This document shows positions 7,969-15,664 of a DNA stretch of 39,276 nt, in pieces; the stretch's first letter is position 1; each line of letters starts with the position of its first letter. The translations under genes were made by a program, and so were the position numbers. The notes below the pieces were generated by a model. The model had not been told where the DNA came from and did no database searches. It saw nothing but the letters and a program-made list of their open reading frames with translations. This stretch comes from Clostridia bacterium 41_269 (lineage in GTDB: Bacteria > Bacillota > DTU086), in assembly GCA_001508005.1 (NCBI GenBank), contig LGEZ01000019.1, positions 1-39,276 of the forward strand. Reading direction: 5' to 3'.

Positions 7969-8957
7969 ACATTAAAGCACCTCACAAAATGGTCATCATT
8001 CAGTTTAACCAGCTCTGGATGTGATGCGGTACATTTCATGTTAGCCCTGCTGCACCGGGGATGAAAGCGGCAGCCTTCAGGCAGGCTGATAATACTAGGG
8101 CTTGAGCCGGGAATGGGGTTGAAGCCCTTGCCGGGAAGTGAATTTAGGAGACCTGCAGTGTAAGGGTGCCTTGGATTTCTTAGAACAGCTGCTGTTTTTC
8201 CCATTTCAACAATTTCACCTGCATACATTACGGCTATCCTGTGCGCCAAGGCCGCTGCAACCGAGAAATCATGGGTTATCAACAGCATGGAAGTACCCGC
8301 TGCTGAAGCTGTTTCCTTCAGCATCCGGACAACTTCGATCCTGAGCACTGCGTCAAGTCCTTTGGTCGGTTCGTCCACAATAATCAGTTTCGGATTGCAT
8401 GCCACCCCCATGGCCATAAGCACCCTCTGCTTCATACCGCCGCTTAGCTGGTGAGGGAAGTCCCGGAATTTCCTGGGAGGTTCCTGCAGCTTTAATTTGC
8501 TGAAAAGATCGAGCACCTTGCTCACAGCTTCGGATTTTTTTAAATTATGATGGCGGATAACAGCTTCAAGGACCTGGCAGCCGATCTGCATCAGAGGATT
8601 CAATGATGTAGAAGGGTTCTGGGGGATCAGGACTATTTCCTTACCCCGGAGCTTTCTCATTTCGGCTTTGCTGAGGCTTAATATTTCTTTCCCCCGGAAA
8701 AGCAGGTTTCCTTCAATTTTGGCGTTTTCAGGCAGTAAACGCAGTATGGATAATCCCAGAACCGATTTCCCGCAGCCGGTTTCGCCGATTAGGCCCAAAA
8801 TTTCTCCATTAATTATTTTTAAGGATACGTTGTCCACTGCCTTTACAATGGAACCGTTTATTTTGAAGTAAGTTTTAAGGTTGCGGATTTCAAGCAGCGT
8901 TTCTGCGGTTTTTGCCTTCTGTTCGCTGTTTTCCATTGCTGTCTGCACCAATACCAA
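7959..8957 (-). CDS. Nickel/peptide ABC transporter ATPase (first subunit, DppD/NikD-like)
   Basis: The 332-residue ATPase has Walker A GLIGETGCGKS, signature LSGGMKQRVLMAMG and Walker B LIIVDEPTKGLD. Its C-terminal region carries the cysteine-containing segment typical of oligopeptide/dipeptide ATPases (GCRFHPRC, then a later Cys). TTG at 8957 is supported by GAGGAG eight bases upstream. It pairs with the shorter ATPase encoded next. About 27 bases separate it from the permease gene upstream, so the operon is continuous. Confidence 0.9.
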   Translation of the reverse strand: MVLVQTAMENSEQKAKTAETLLEIRNLKTYFKINGSIVKAVDNVSLKIINGEILGLIGETGCGKSVLGLSILRLLPENAKIEGNLLFRGKEILSLSKAEMRKLRGKEIVLIPQNPSTSLNPLMQIGCQVLEAVIRHHNLKKSEAVSKVLDLFSKLKLQEPPRKFRDFPHQLSGGMKQRVLMAMGVACNPKLIIVDEPTKGLDAVLRIEVVRMLKETASAAGTSMLLITHDFSVAAALAHRIAVMYAGEIVEMGKTAAVLRNPRHPYTAGLLNSLPGKGFNPIPGSSPSIISLPEGCRFHPRCSRANMKCTASHPELVKLNDDHFVRCFNVCF

Positions 8958-8984
8958 TTAAAACACTCCTCTGCCTTCAGCTTT

Positions 8985-9857
8985 TTACTCGATACGGCCT
9001 TCCCTCAGCCGTGGGTCAAGAGCGTCCCGCAACCAATCTCCCAGCCAATTAAAAGCCAGTGAGGTTATCATTATTGCAAGTCCGGGGAAAATTGTTAAAT
9101 GGGGTGCAGTCCGGATGAATTCCCGGCCGTCATTGACCATTGCCCCCCATTCGGGAGTCGGGGGCTGTGCTCCAAGGCCGAGGAAGCTTAAGCCGGATGC
9201 CGAGAGAATAACATGGGCGACATCCAAAGTAGACACCACCATGACCGGGGCCATGACGTTTGGTAAGATGTATCGAAACATGATCCTTAGCTGGCTGTTA
9301 CCCATGGCCCGTGCCGATTCCACAAATTCCTTTTCTTTGATTCTCAGCACTTCACCCCTTACCAACCTTGCGTAACTTGTCCAGTGTACCAGGGTAAGTG
9401 CTAAGATTACGTTATTTAGCCCGGGCCCCAGGGCTGTTATAATTGCCAGTGCGAGAATGATACTTGGAAAGGCGAGCATGATATCAACAGCTCGCATAAT
9501 CAGTTCGTCGGTTAAACCGCCGAAGTACCCCGAAACAAGCCCGAGGAGAATGCCGATGGAAGCACTGATGCTTACTACTATCAGGGATACTTTGAGGGAT
9601 TCACGGGTGCCGTAGATGACCCGGCTGAATATACACCGACCCAGGTGATCCGTGCCGAAGGGGTAGTTTAAGGAAGGGGCTTTTAATTTGTTTGCCAGAT
9701 CTACTGCAACTGGATCGTGGGGAGCGATAACAGGCGCGGCGATAGCGGTAAAAACCAAAAGCAGTATTATTAGTGCGCTCAAAGCCGTGATTCTGCTGTT
9801 TGCTGTCCTCAATGAGAACGTTGAAAATTTTTTAGGCACCATGACTGTGTCGTGCAT
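8985..9857 (-). CDS. Nickel/peptide ABC transporter permease (DppC/NikC-like)
   Basis: The 290-residue membrane protein has an N-terminal membrane segment near residues 25-50, the APHDPVAVDL and GTDHLGRCIFSR motifs typical of DppC/OppC/NikC permeases, about five further membrane segments and the EAA-type loop around ESARAMGNSQ. The ATG at 9857 directly follows the stop of the upstream permease, with GGGAGGGG as ribosome site. It forms the membrane channel with the DppB-like subunit. Confidence 0.9.
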   Translation of the reverse strand: MHDTVMVPKKFSTFSLRTANSRITALSALIILLLVFTAIAAPVIAPHDPVAVDLANKLKAPSLNYPFGTDHLGRCIFSRVIYGTRESLKVSLIVVSISASIGILLGLVSGYFGGLTDELIMRAVDIMLAFPSIILALAIITALGPGLNNVILALTLVHWTSYARLVRGEVLRIKEKEFVESARAMGNSQLRIMFRYILPNVMAPVMVVSTLDVAHVILSASGLSFLGLGAQPPTPEWGAMVNDGREFIRTAPHLTIFPGLAIMITSLAFNWLGDWLRDALDPRLREGRIE

Positions 9858-10808
9858 CTATAATCCCCTCCCGTAACGGATTTTAGGATCGAGTAGGGCA
9901 TAGAAAAGGTCAACAAACAAATTGATGAGAGCGTAGGCAGTCGCAATGAGCAAAATACATCCCTGGATTAGCGGAATATCCCTGGCAAGAATCGAATCCA
10001 CCAGGAGCTTACCAACCCCCGGCCAGGAAAATACCGTTTCCACAATCACGGATCCTCCCAGAAGATGACCGAACTGTAACCCCGCCACGGTAATCACTGG
10101 GAGCAGCGCATTCCGGACGGCATGTCGAAAAATAACAATTGTTTCGGAAAGGCCTTTGGCCCTGGCAGTGATAATGTAGTCTTGATTTAAAACTTCAAGC
10201 ATACTGGAGCGCATTACGCGCGTAGTAACTGCTGCCATGCCTGAGCCAAGCGTTAAACAGGGTAGAACGAGGTGTTCCAGTTTTCCGTATCCCGTAACCG
10301 GAAAGAGGTCAAGTTTTAATGAAAAAATGATAATGAGGATAAGCCCCAACCAGAAGTTGGGCATAGATACGAAAAACAGCGATCCCAGCCTGCAGAAATG
10401 GTCTATTAAAGTGTTTCTATTAATTGCCGACACTATTCCAAGAGGTATTGATATTACAAGGGAAAAGACGGTACTTGTTGCAGCGAGCAGAACCGTGGCC
10501 GGAAGCTTGGAAAGCAGCAAAGTGCTTACAGGTAACCCGTACACGTACGATGTTCCTAAATTTCCGCCCAGCACTTCCATTAGCCACCGGAAATACTGCT
10601 TGTATAAAGGATCGTTTAGATTAAAGCGCTCAATAATTGTAGCAATTTCGGAATCGTTTGGTACTTCTTCCAGCCCGATAAATGCGTATTTTAAAATCAT
10701 AATAGGGGTAACGCCAGGTATAAGGTTTAAAATTAGAAAAGTGAGCATGGAGGCAGCTACGATCACCAGGACCGTAGCCGCCAGACGCTTTGAAATATAG
10801 AGCAGCAT
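9858..10808 (-). CDS. Nickel/peptide ABC transporter permease (DppB/NikB-like)
   Basis: The 316-residue membrane protein belongs to the DppB/OppB/NikB permease family. It has an N-terminal membrane helix (about residues 9-30), the family phrase RFNLNDPLYKQYFRWL, a LGTSYVYG turn, several membrane helices and the coupling loop TARAKGLSE. The C-terminus ends YALLDPKIRYG, usual for this family. ATG at 10808 has GAGGAGTAAGGA upstream and follows the binding-protein gene by a few bases. Confidence 0.9.
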   Translation of the reverse strand: MLLYISKRLAATVLVIVAASMLTFLILNLIPGVTPIMILKYAFIGLEEVPNDSEIATIIERFNLNDPLYKQYFRWLMEVLGGNLGTSYVYGLPVSTLLLSKLPATVLLAATSTVFSLVISIPLGIVSAINRNTLIDHFCRLGSLFFVSMPNFWLGLILIIIFSLKLDLFPVTGYGKLEHLVLPCLTLGSGMAAVTTRVMRSSMLEVLNQDYIITARAKGLSETIVIFRHAVRNALLPVITVAGLQFGHLLGGSVIVETVFSWPGVGKLLVDSILARDIPLIQGCILLIATAYALINLFVDLFYALLDPKIRYGRGL

Positions 10809-10814
10809 ATGTCC

Positions 10815-12380
10815 TTACTCCTCAACGAAAACTTCTGTAGTAAGCATATAATCATGGGCTGTTGGGTTAAACTCATAACCCTTGACCTTATCCTTCATTA
10901 CCACGGCGACACCGTAATGGGCTATCGTGATTACCGGGAGCTCATCTTCTACAATTTCCTGTACCTGCTTGGACAATTCGTATTTTTCCTGTTTGTCATA
11001 GGACGACATGCAGGCTTCTATCAACTGGTCAACTTTTGCGTTGTGGTAGCCGGTATCAGGATTGTTTTTGGAATAATACAGCACCTGCAGGTAGTAGCTG
11101 GGAGTGGGAATCATAGCTGTGGCCGATGCACCGAGCTTCATATCCCACGCACCTTTTTTAACTCTTTCACTTATTGCGCCCCACTCCATAACTTCAATCT
11201 TCACATCGATTCCAACTTTCTTTAATTGAGCCTGAAGAGATTGTGCCATTGGGGGCAGTCCCGGCCTCTGGGAATAGGTCATAAGGGTTACCTTAAAAGG
11301 CTTACCGTCTTTATCGATTACCCCGTCACCGTTGGTGTCCTTCCAACCTGCATCAGCCAAGATTTGTTTTGCCTTTTCCGGATCGTAAGGGTAGCCCTTT
11401 AGATTTTCATTTGTCCATGCCATTCCGGGCATAAAGGGGCCCTTTGCCGGAGCGCCGCAGCCAAAGAGCACATGCTTAACGATGGCTTCTCTGTCAATGG
11501 CATAGCTGATTGCTTTTCTTACCTTAAGGTCGCTGAACGGGGCCCTTTTCAAATTCATTTCGAGTATGTAGTTTCTGGCTGTTTGGTGAAATTCAACATT
11601 TAAATCATCCATGGAGCTTAGCCTATCCAGTTCGTTGTATGGCGGGTCGCAGGTGAAGTCGATTTCCCCTTTTTCCACCGCCAGTGCCCGCGTATTTGGG
11701 TCGGGAAGCGGACGAATCACGATTCTGTCAAGTTTGGGTGCTCCACCCCAATAATTTTCATTCTTAACCGCTTCCAGTTCCCCGGTACCCGGATCCCACT
11801 GTTTCAGCTTAAAAGGCCCTGTCCCGATTGGCTTTACCAAATTACCTTTTTGATCCACCGAATTGGGGCTGATAATGGCAGTATTTGAATAGTGGAGTGA
11901 AGCGGGAAGGTCTGCGTTGGGCTCTACCGTTTTTATTATCAGCGTGTAATCGTCAGCTGCTTCAATAGATTTGATCTTGGTGAAGGATTGATTCTTCGGA
12001 TTAATACTCAATGCCCTTTCCAGGGACCACTTAACAGCTTCGGCGGTCATAAGGGAACCGTCGTGGAACCTGACGCCTTTCCTGAGTTTTATTTTCCATG
12101 TTGTGCCGTCAACATTTTCCCAGGATATTGCCAACCCCGGCTTCAGCTCAAAATTGGGCTTGCATTCCACCAGGGTTTCAACTATAAGTGCTTTTTCCTT
12201 TAAAAGTGTACCGTCAGCAGCCGGGTCGATATTGTCTATAGCCCACATTTCCCCTATAGTCAGTACCTGTTCTTTCTTATTTTGTGAGCTTTCTGTATCG
12301 TTTTGACCGCATCCCGTTATGAGGAATAACGAAACCGATATAACTGCACAGAGAAATCCGAGTAAAAGTTTTCTAAACAT
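10815..12380 (-). CDS. Extracellular solute-binding lipoprotein (nickel/peptide type, SBP family 5)
   Basis: The protein of about 521 residues begins with a lipoprotein signal peptide (MFRKLLLGF, hydrophobic core, lipobox LITGCG), so it should be anchored outside the membrane by cysteine. The mature part is a family 5 binding protein with LRKGVRFHDG, IGTGPFKLKQW, NENYWGGAP and LPDPNTRALAVEKGEID. The last two resemble NikA-type nickel-binding proteins as well as DppA, so the substrate could be a metal chelate or peptide. ATG at 12380 has GGAGGG seven bases upstream and overlaps the methyltransferase end by eight bases; the frame also opens five codons earlier. Confidence 0.9.
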   Translation of the reverse strand: MFRKLLLGFLCAVISVSLFLITGCGQNDTESSQNKKEQVLTIGEMWAIDNIDPAADGTLLKEKALIVETLVECKPNFELKPGLAISWENVDGTTWKIKLRKGVRFHDGSLMTAEAVKWSLERALSINPKNQSFTKIKSIEAADDYTLIIKTVEPNADLPASLHYSNTAIISPNSVDQKGNLVKPIGTGPFKLKQWDPGTGELEAVKNENYWGGAPKLDRIVIRPLPDPNTRALAVEKGEIDFTCDPPYNELDRLSSMDDLNVEFHQTARNYILEMNLKRAPFSDLKVRKAISYAIDREAIVKHVLFGCGAPAKGPFMPGMAWTNENLKGYPYDPEKAKQILADAGWKDTNGDGVIDKDGKPFKVTLMTYSQRPGLPPMAQSLQAQLKKVGIDVKIEVMEWGAISERVKKGAWDMKLGASATAMIPTPSYYLQVLYYSKNNPDTGYHNAKVDQLIEACMSSYDKQEKYELSKQVQEIVEDELPVITIAHYGVAVVMKDKVKGYEFNPTAHDYMLTTEVFVEE

Positions 12381-13146
12381 CTTGAACCCTCCCATTTGGT
12401 TTTACTCCAATAACTACAAATCTTTCATAGTGGCCGTATTTAAGGTAATTAAGGAAATTATGAGTATGCGGATCTTTAAAGCCAAATGCTTTCGCCTGCA
12501 GTCCCAAACCATTTAAGATTTCAAGGTCAGCCTCAGGGCGCTTCTTATGCCTCAAAGGCAAATGTTTTTCAAATTGACAGAATTTATTGTTTTTACTCCA
12601 GGGGTTTCTCATTTCTGTGACCAGTATCAGGAACTTGGCCAACTCTCGCCATATTTTTTTGTAGTATCTGCAGTTGTCCCAGTCGCCATCAATTATTACC
12701 AGCTTTCCCCCGGGCTTGAGCACTCTTACCCACTCTGCTGCGGCCCTTTCTGGGTCGGGCATTGTCCAGAATACGTGCCTGTTGATAACGATGTCGAAGG
12801 CTCCATCGTTAAATGGAATGTTTTCAGCATCACCCAGCAGAAAATTCACCGGTATACCCATCTGCTCTGCCTTTTTTCTTGCTCTTACCAACATTTCCTC
12901 TGCTAAGTCTATTCCTGTGACTTTATGGCCCATTTCCGCAAGCATAAGAGCAATAACTCCTGTGCCGGTGCCCACATCTAATACTTCCAGAGGTTTTTCC
13001 CCAAGCAATTTTGCCAACAGCGTCTGCCAGATCTGCTTTTCTTGTGCAGAGTGGATTCCGTGCCCGGGAGAGTTATCAAACCCTTCTGCCGCTTCATTCC
13101 ACCTTTGCTTCACCATGGCTTTTAAATCCAGTGGCTCCGTGTTCAC
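12373..13146 (-). CDS. Class I SAM-dependent methyltransferase
   Basis: The 257-residue protein has the SAM-binding motif VLDVGTGTGVIALMLAEMG, the acidic motif VTGIDLAEEML, the GDAENIPFNDGAFD segment and a WTMPDPERAAAEWVRVLKPG motif, which is the UbiE/Methyltransf_11 pattern. It is the first gene of the ABC importer operon, with GTG at 13146 behind a strong GGAGGTGGG site. The neighbours suggest that it modifies the imported ligand or a metal-binding small molecule, but no second biosynthetic gene is present and the substrate is unknown. Confidence 0.88.
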   Translation of the reverse strand: MNTEPLDLKAMVKQRWNEAAEGFDNSPGHGIHSAQEKQIWQTLLAKLLGEKPLEVLDVGTGTGVIALMLAEMGHKVTGIDLAEEMLVRARKKAEQMGIPVNFLLGDAENIPFNDGAFDIVINRHVFWTMPDPERAAAEWVRVLKPGGKLVIIDGDWDNCRYYKKIWRELAKFLILVTEMRNPWSKNNKFCQFEKHLPLRHKKRPEADLEILNGLGLQAKAFGFKDPHTHNFLNYLKYGHYERFVVIGVKPNGRVQDV

Positions 13147-13177
13147 AATTTTCCCACCTCCAATATTATTTTGTTAA

Positions 13178-13236
13178 CAAAAAAAGACCATGGGGTTAGG
13201 GCTTGCTTTTCATGCAAGCCGCAGGTCTCCATGGTC
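13178..13236 (-). terminator. Leader hairpin with U-tract before the importer operon
   Basis: On the minus strand GACCATGG and CCATGGTC form the outer stem of a 51-base hairpin, inside which GGCTTGC and GCAAGCC form a second stem. A run of seven U follows, and the methyltransferase ribosome site lies 20-30 bases later. This is the layout of an attenuator in a 5' leader rather than an end-of-operon terminator. Confidence 0.65.
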
Positions 13237-13278
13237 CTGGACTAAAGCTTTTTGCGTAATGTTATTTTAACTCACTTT

Positions 13279-13340
13279 GAAAAAAAACAAAAAACCACCA
13301 ATATCCTCTCGTTCCGACAGGAGAAAGACCTTCATGGTCT
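13279..13340 (-). promoter_or_regulatory. Second stem-loop unit in the importer leader
   Basis: Upstream of the attenuator, the minus strand has AGACCATGAAGGTCT (a short hairpin), then a TCCT/AGGA hairpin with a GAACGAG-side loop, then GGTGGTTTTTTG and more T. Its GACCATG arm could pair with the CATGGTC arm of the downstream hairpin, giving an alternative fold. I cannot match this to a named riboswitch class. Confidence 0.4.
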
Positions 13341-13470
13341 TCAACTAAAAAATATACTGTAAATTTAAAATTTAAATTTATTTAAACTGCCTTCATGGCG
13401 TTCGTTCCAAAAAAGGTATATTCTACAAATGCATATAATTGATAAAAAACGGAAAAATGCTAAAAAAACG

Positions 13471-13560
13471 TTAAAAGGGCCATGAAAGTTCAGATCCGGC
13501 ACAGGGCAGCCGCCACTGCCGCATTTTTTAGGAATTAATCCCGAATACCGCCACGGTAAC
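13471..13560 (+). promoter_or_regulatory. Cobalamin-riboswitch-like element, orphaned
   Basis: The plus strand reads TTAAAAGGGCCATGAAAGTT, then ATCCGGCACAGGGC, GCCGCCACTGC and, after about 20 bases, CCCGAATACCGCC. These follow the order of the conserved blocks of cobalamin riboswitches (AATAGGGAA, GTGAAA..CC, the CCGCCACTG box, and the GGAGACC-GCC end), with a shortened middle. An ATG follows at 13565, but no recognisable gene does: the opposite strand is occupied by the end of the PAS-GGDEF gene. It is either a scar or drives an antisense transcript. Confidence 0.4.
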
Positions 13561-13619
13561 CGCAATGGCCAGCTCAAAGTCGGTAATGAAATATTGTGAT
13601 AAAATTTTTATGCAAGCTG

Positions 13620-15278
13620 TTACTCACTTTTCACACAATTCCTCCCAGAAGCCTTCGCTTCATAAAGCATCTCATCTGCTCGTAAAAGAATGGTATCGAT
13701 TGTATCCGATGGTCTATAACTTGCTACACCAAAGCTTGCCGTTACACGCCCAACTTCTGGTAATGTCATGCTACTAACTCTTTCCCGAAGTTCTTCGGCT
13801 AAACCTACCGCATCTTTTATAGAAGTCTCAGGCAAAAGAATTATAAACTCCTCTCCGCCCCATCGGGCAAAGCAGTCTGTTTTGCGTATCCTCTTTTTTA
13901 CTATATCAGCAATGCTCTTTAGAACCATATCCCCCGCAGCATGACCGAAACGATCATTTGTGCTCTTAAAATGGTCTATGTCAAACATAATAACTGAAAA
14001 AGGTTTGCCATTTCGCCGTGTGCGTTCTATCTCCTGTTCCATCATCTGCATGAAAAAGCGGCGATTATAAATATTTGTCAATGGATCAGTTATGGATTGC
14101 TGATAAAGCATTTCTTCAATTTTCTTGCGTTCAGTTATATCACGGACAATTCCTACTGCATGCCACGAATCCTTTATTCTTACAGCAGATAGCGAGAGTT
14201 CTACATTAATTTCATGACCATCTTTATGTCTTGTTTTCAGTTCAATTGTTTTCCCTACCGCACTCCCCTTACCACTTAATTGAAATTTCTTGAATGCTTT
14301 TTTATATGCCTGATAAAGACTTTCATCGTGTATCATAAACCTGTGCAGTTCTTTGCCCATCACTTCTTCTTTAGTGTAGCCAAATATCCGTTCCGCTGCA
14401 GGATTCCAGAAAGTAACATCTCCTTTATCATCAATTATAATAATAGCGTCTCCTGCAGATTTCATTATCGTGCTTAAAATTTCATTTCTTTCCTGCAGTT
14501 CTCTTTCTAACGTTTTCCGTTCTGTTACATCAACTACAATTGCCATATATACTTTTTCTTTTGCGGACTCTATAAGCATTAAACGAACTTCTACAGGATA
14601 AACAGAACCATCTTTCCTGCGATGCATAGTGTTAAAAATAACAAATTCCTGTTTTCCTTCGTATAAAGGTGCAAGGAGTTTCTTAAAACTTTGCATATCA
14701 AATTCAGGTTTCAAATCAAGTGGAGTCATTTCTTTCAGTTCTTCCAAGCTGTATCCCAAATTTTCTCTTGCCCTGCGATTTGCAGAGATAAATTTTAATG
14801 TTTCAGAGTGAAATATATACATTTCGTTCGGAGAATTCTCAAAGAGATGATGGTAAAATTGAAATATTCTTTCCCTTTGTTTAAGCATTATATTTGTTTC
14901 ATGAAGCTTAAGAGCCATTTCAACTGTGGACATAAGCACATATTCGTTTACGCCTTTCAGTATGTAGCCGTAGCCAGTAACCGATTTGATTTTCTCCATA
15001 ATTTCTTTATTGGTATTGGCAGTAAGGAATATAACAGGAATGTCTTTAAATTGCTGGATTATACGAGCCGCTTCTATACCGTCTAATTTACCCATAAGCT
15101 CTATATCCATAAGAATTAGATTAGGGCTTTGATCGCTTTTGGTTTTTTCCACAGCTTCTTCGCCTGTTCGCACTATTTCTGCTTCATATCCGTATTTGCT
15201 GAAAATATCCGCTGTTATCTGTGCATTAAGACTGCTGTCTTCTACAATCAGGATTTTCTTACGCGCAACGTCATTCAT
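13620..15278 (-). CDS. Response regulator-PAS-PAS-GGDEF diguanylate cyclase
   Basis: The protein of about 552 residues starts with a receiver domain (KILIVEDSSLN, the phospho-acceptor in LILMDIELMG, and ILKGV in the Lys position). Two PAS domains follow, each ending in a VTERK or ITERK motif (about residues 135-260 and 265-385). Then comes a GGDEF domain with DPLTNIYNRRF, MFDIDHFKSTND and an intact GGEEF. RKTD five residues before GGEEF fits the inhibitory site. ATG at 15278 is preferred because AGGGG precedes it and the receiver fold starts right after; the frame also opens at 15314 and 15377. No kinase gene is adjacent. Confidence 0.85.
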   Translation of the reverse strand: MNDVARKKILIVEDSSLNAQITADIFSKYGYEAEIVRTGEEAVEKTKSDQSPNLILMDIELMGKLDGIEAARIIQQFKDIPVIFLTANTNKEIMEKIKSVTGYGYILKGVNEYVLMSTVEMALKLHETNIMLKQRERIFQFYHHLFENSPNEMYIFHSETLKFISANRRARENLGYSLEELKEMTPLDLKPEFDMQSFKKLLAPLYEGKQEFVIFNTMHRRKDGSVYPVEVRLMLIESAKEKVYMAIVVDVTERKTLERELQERNEILSTIMKSAGDAIIIIDDKGDVTFWNPAAERIFGYTKEEVMGKELHRFMIHDESLYQAYKKAFKKFQLSGKGSAVGKTIELKTRHKDGHEINVELSLSAVRIKDSWHAVGIVRDITERKKIEEMLYQQSITDPLTNIYNRRFFMQMMEQEIERTRRNGKPFSVIMFDIDHFKSTNDRFGHAAGDMVLKSIADIVKKRIRKTDCFARWGGEEFIILLPETSIKDAVGLAEELRERVSSMTLPEVGRVTASFGVASYRPSDTIDTILLRADEMLYEAKASGRNCVKSE

Positions 15279-15545
15279 AAAAGGGGACCCCTGCTTTAAA
15301 TCGGTATCTAACATAATTTTATTTTTTTTATCATACAATTCAAATAAAAAAGTCAGTAATTTATTAAATTGAAACATTAATTTTTCCGTTCAGGGCTCTT
15401 CCACAGTTTTTTCCATACTACCAAAAAGTCTTTTAAATTTATTCATTACGATGGGATTTCTATTTTTTGTGTATTTACATCGAAAACTGCTTATTTCTAT
15501 AATAAGTTTGTTGTCAAATTTTCAGAGTCTAAATTTTCTAACTTT

Positions 15546-15646
15546 CCTGTTCCCGCAAACCCGCGTAAAATCTACATGGGATTTTATGGGAGGTAATAAA
15601 GTTTTTCCGTGAAGCAGTATTATTTTCCCTATAATTTCCCAAATAT
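15546..15646 (-). repeat. Intergenic repeat, copy 1
   Basis: About 100 bases here match 18389-18481 with small gaps; the best block is GAGGTAATAAAG followed by TTTTTCCGTGAAG. On the minus strand both copies lie upstream of c-di-GMP genes: this one 170-270 bases before the PAS-GGDEF protein. It may be a shared regulatory region or an old duplication. Apart from this repeat, I see nothing between 15378 and 15664. Confidence 0.6.
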
Positions 15647-15664
15647 TGTTGTGGCCCTTTAGTT

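Noticed and set aside
13365-13577. Minus-strand frame of 70 codons between the importer leader and the PAS-GGDEF gene
   Set aside because: It overlaps the riboswitch-like element, has an AT-rich repetitive start and no ribosome site or domain.
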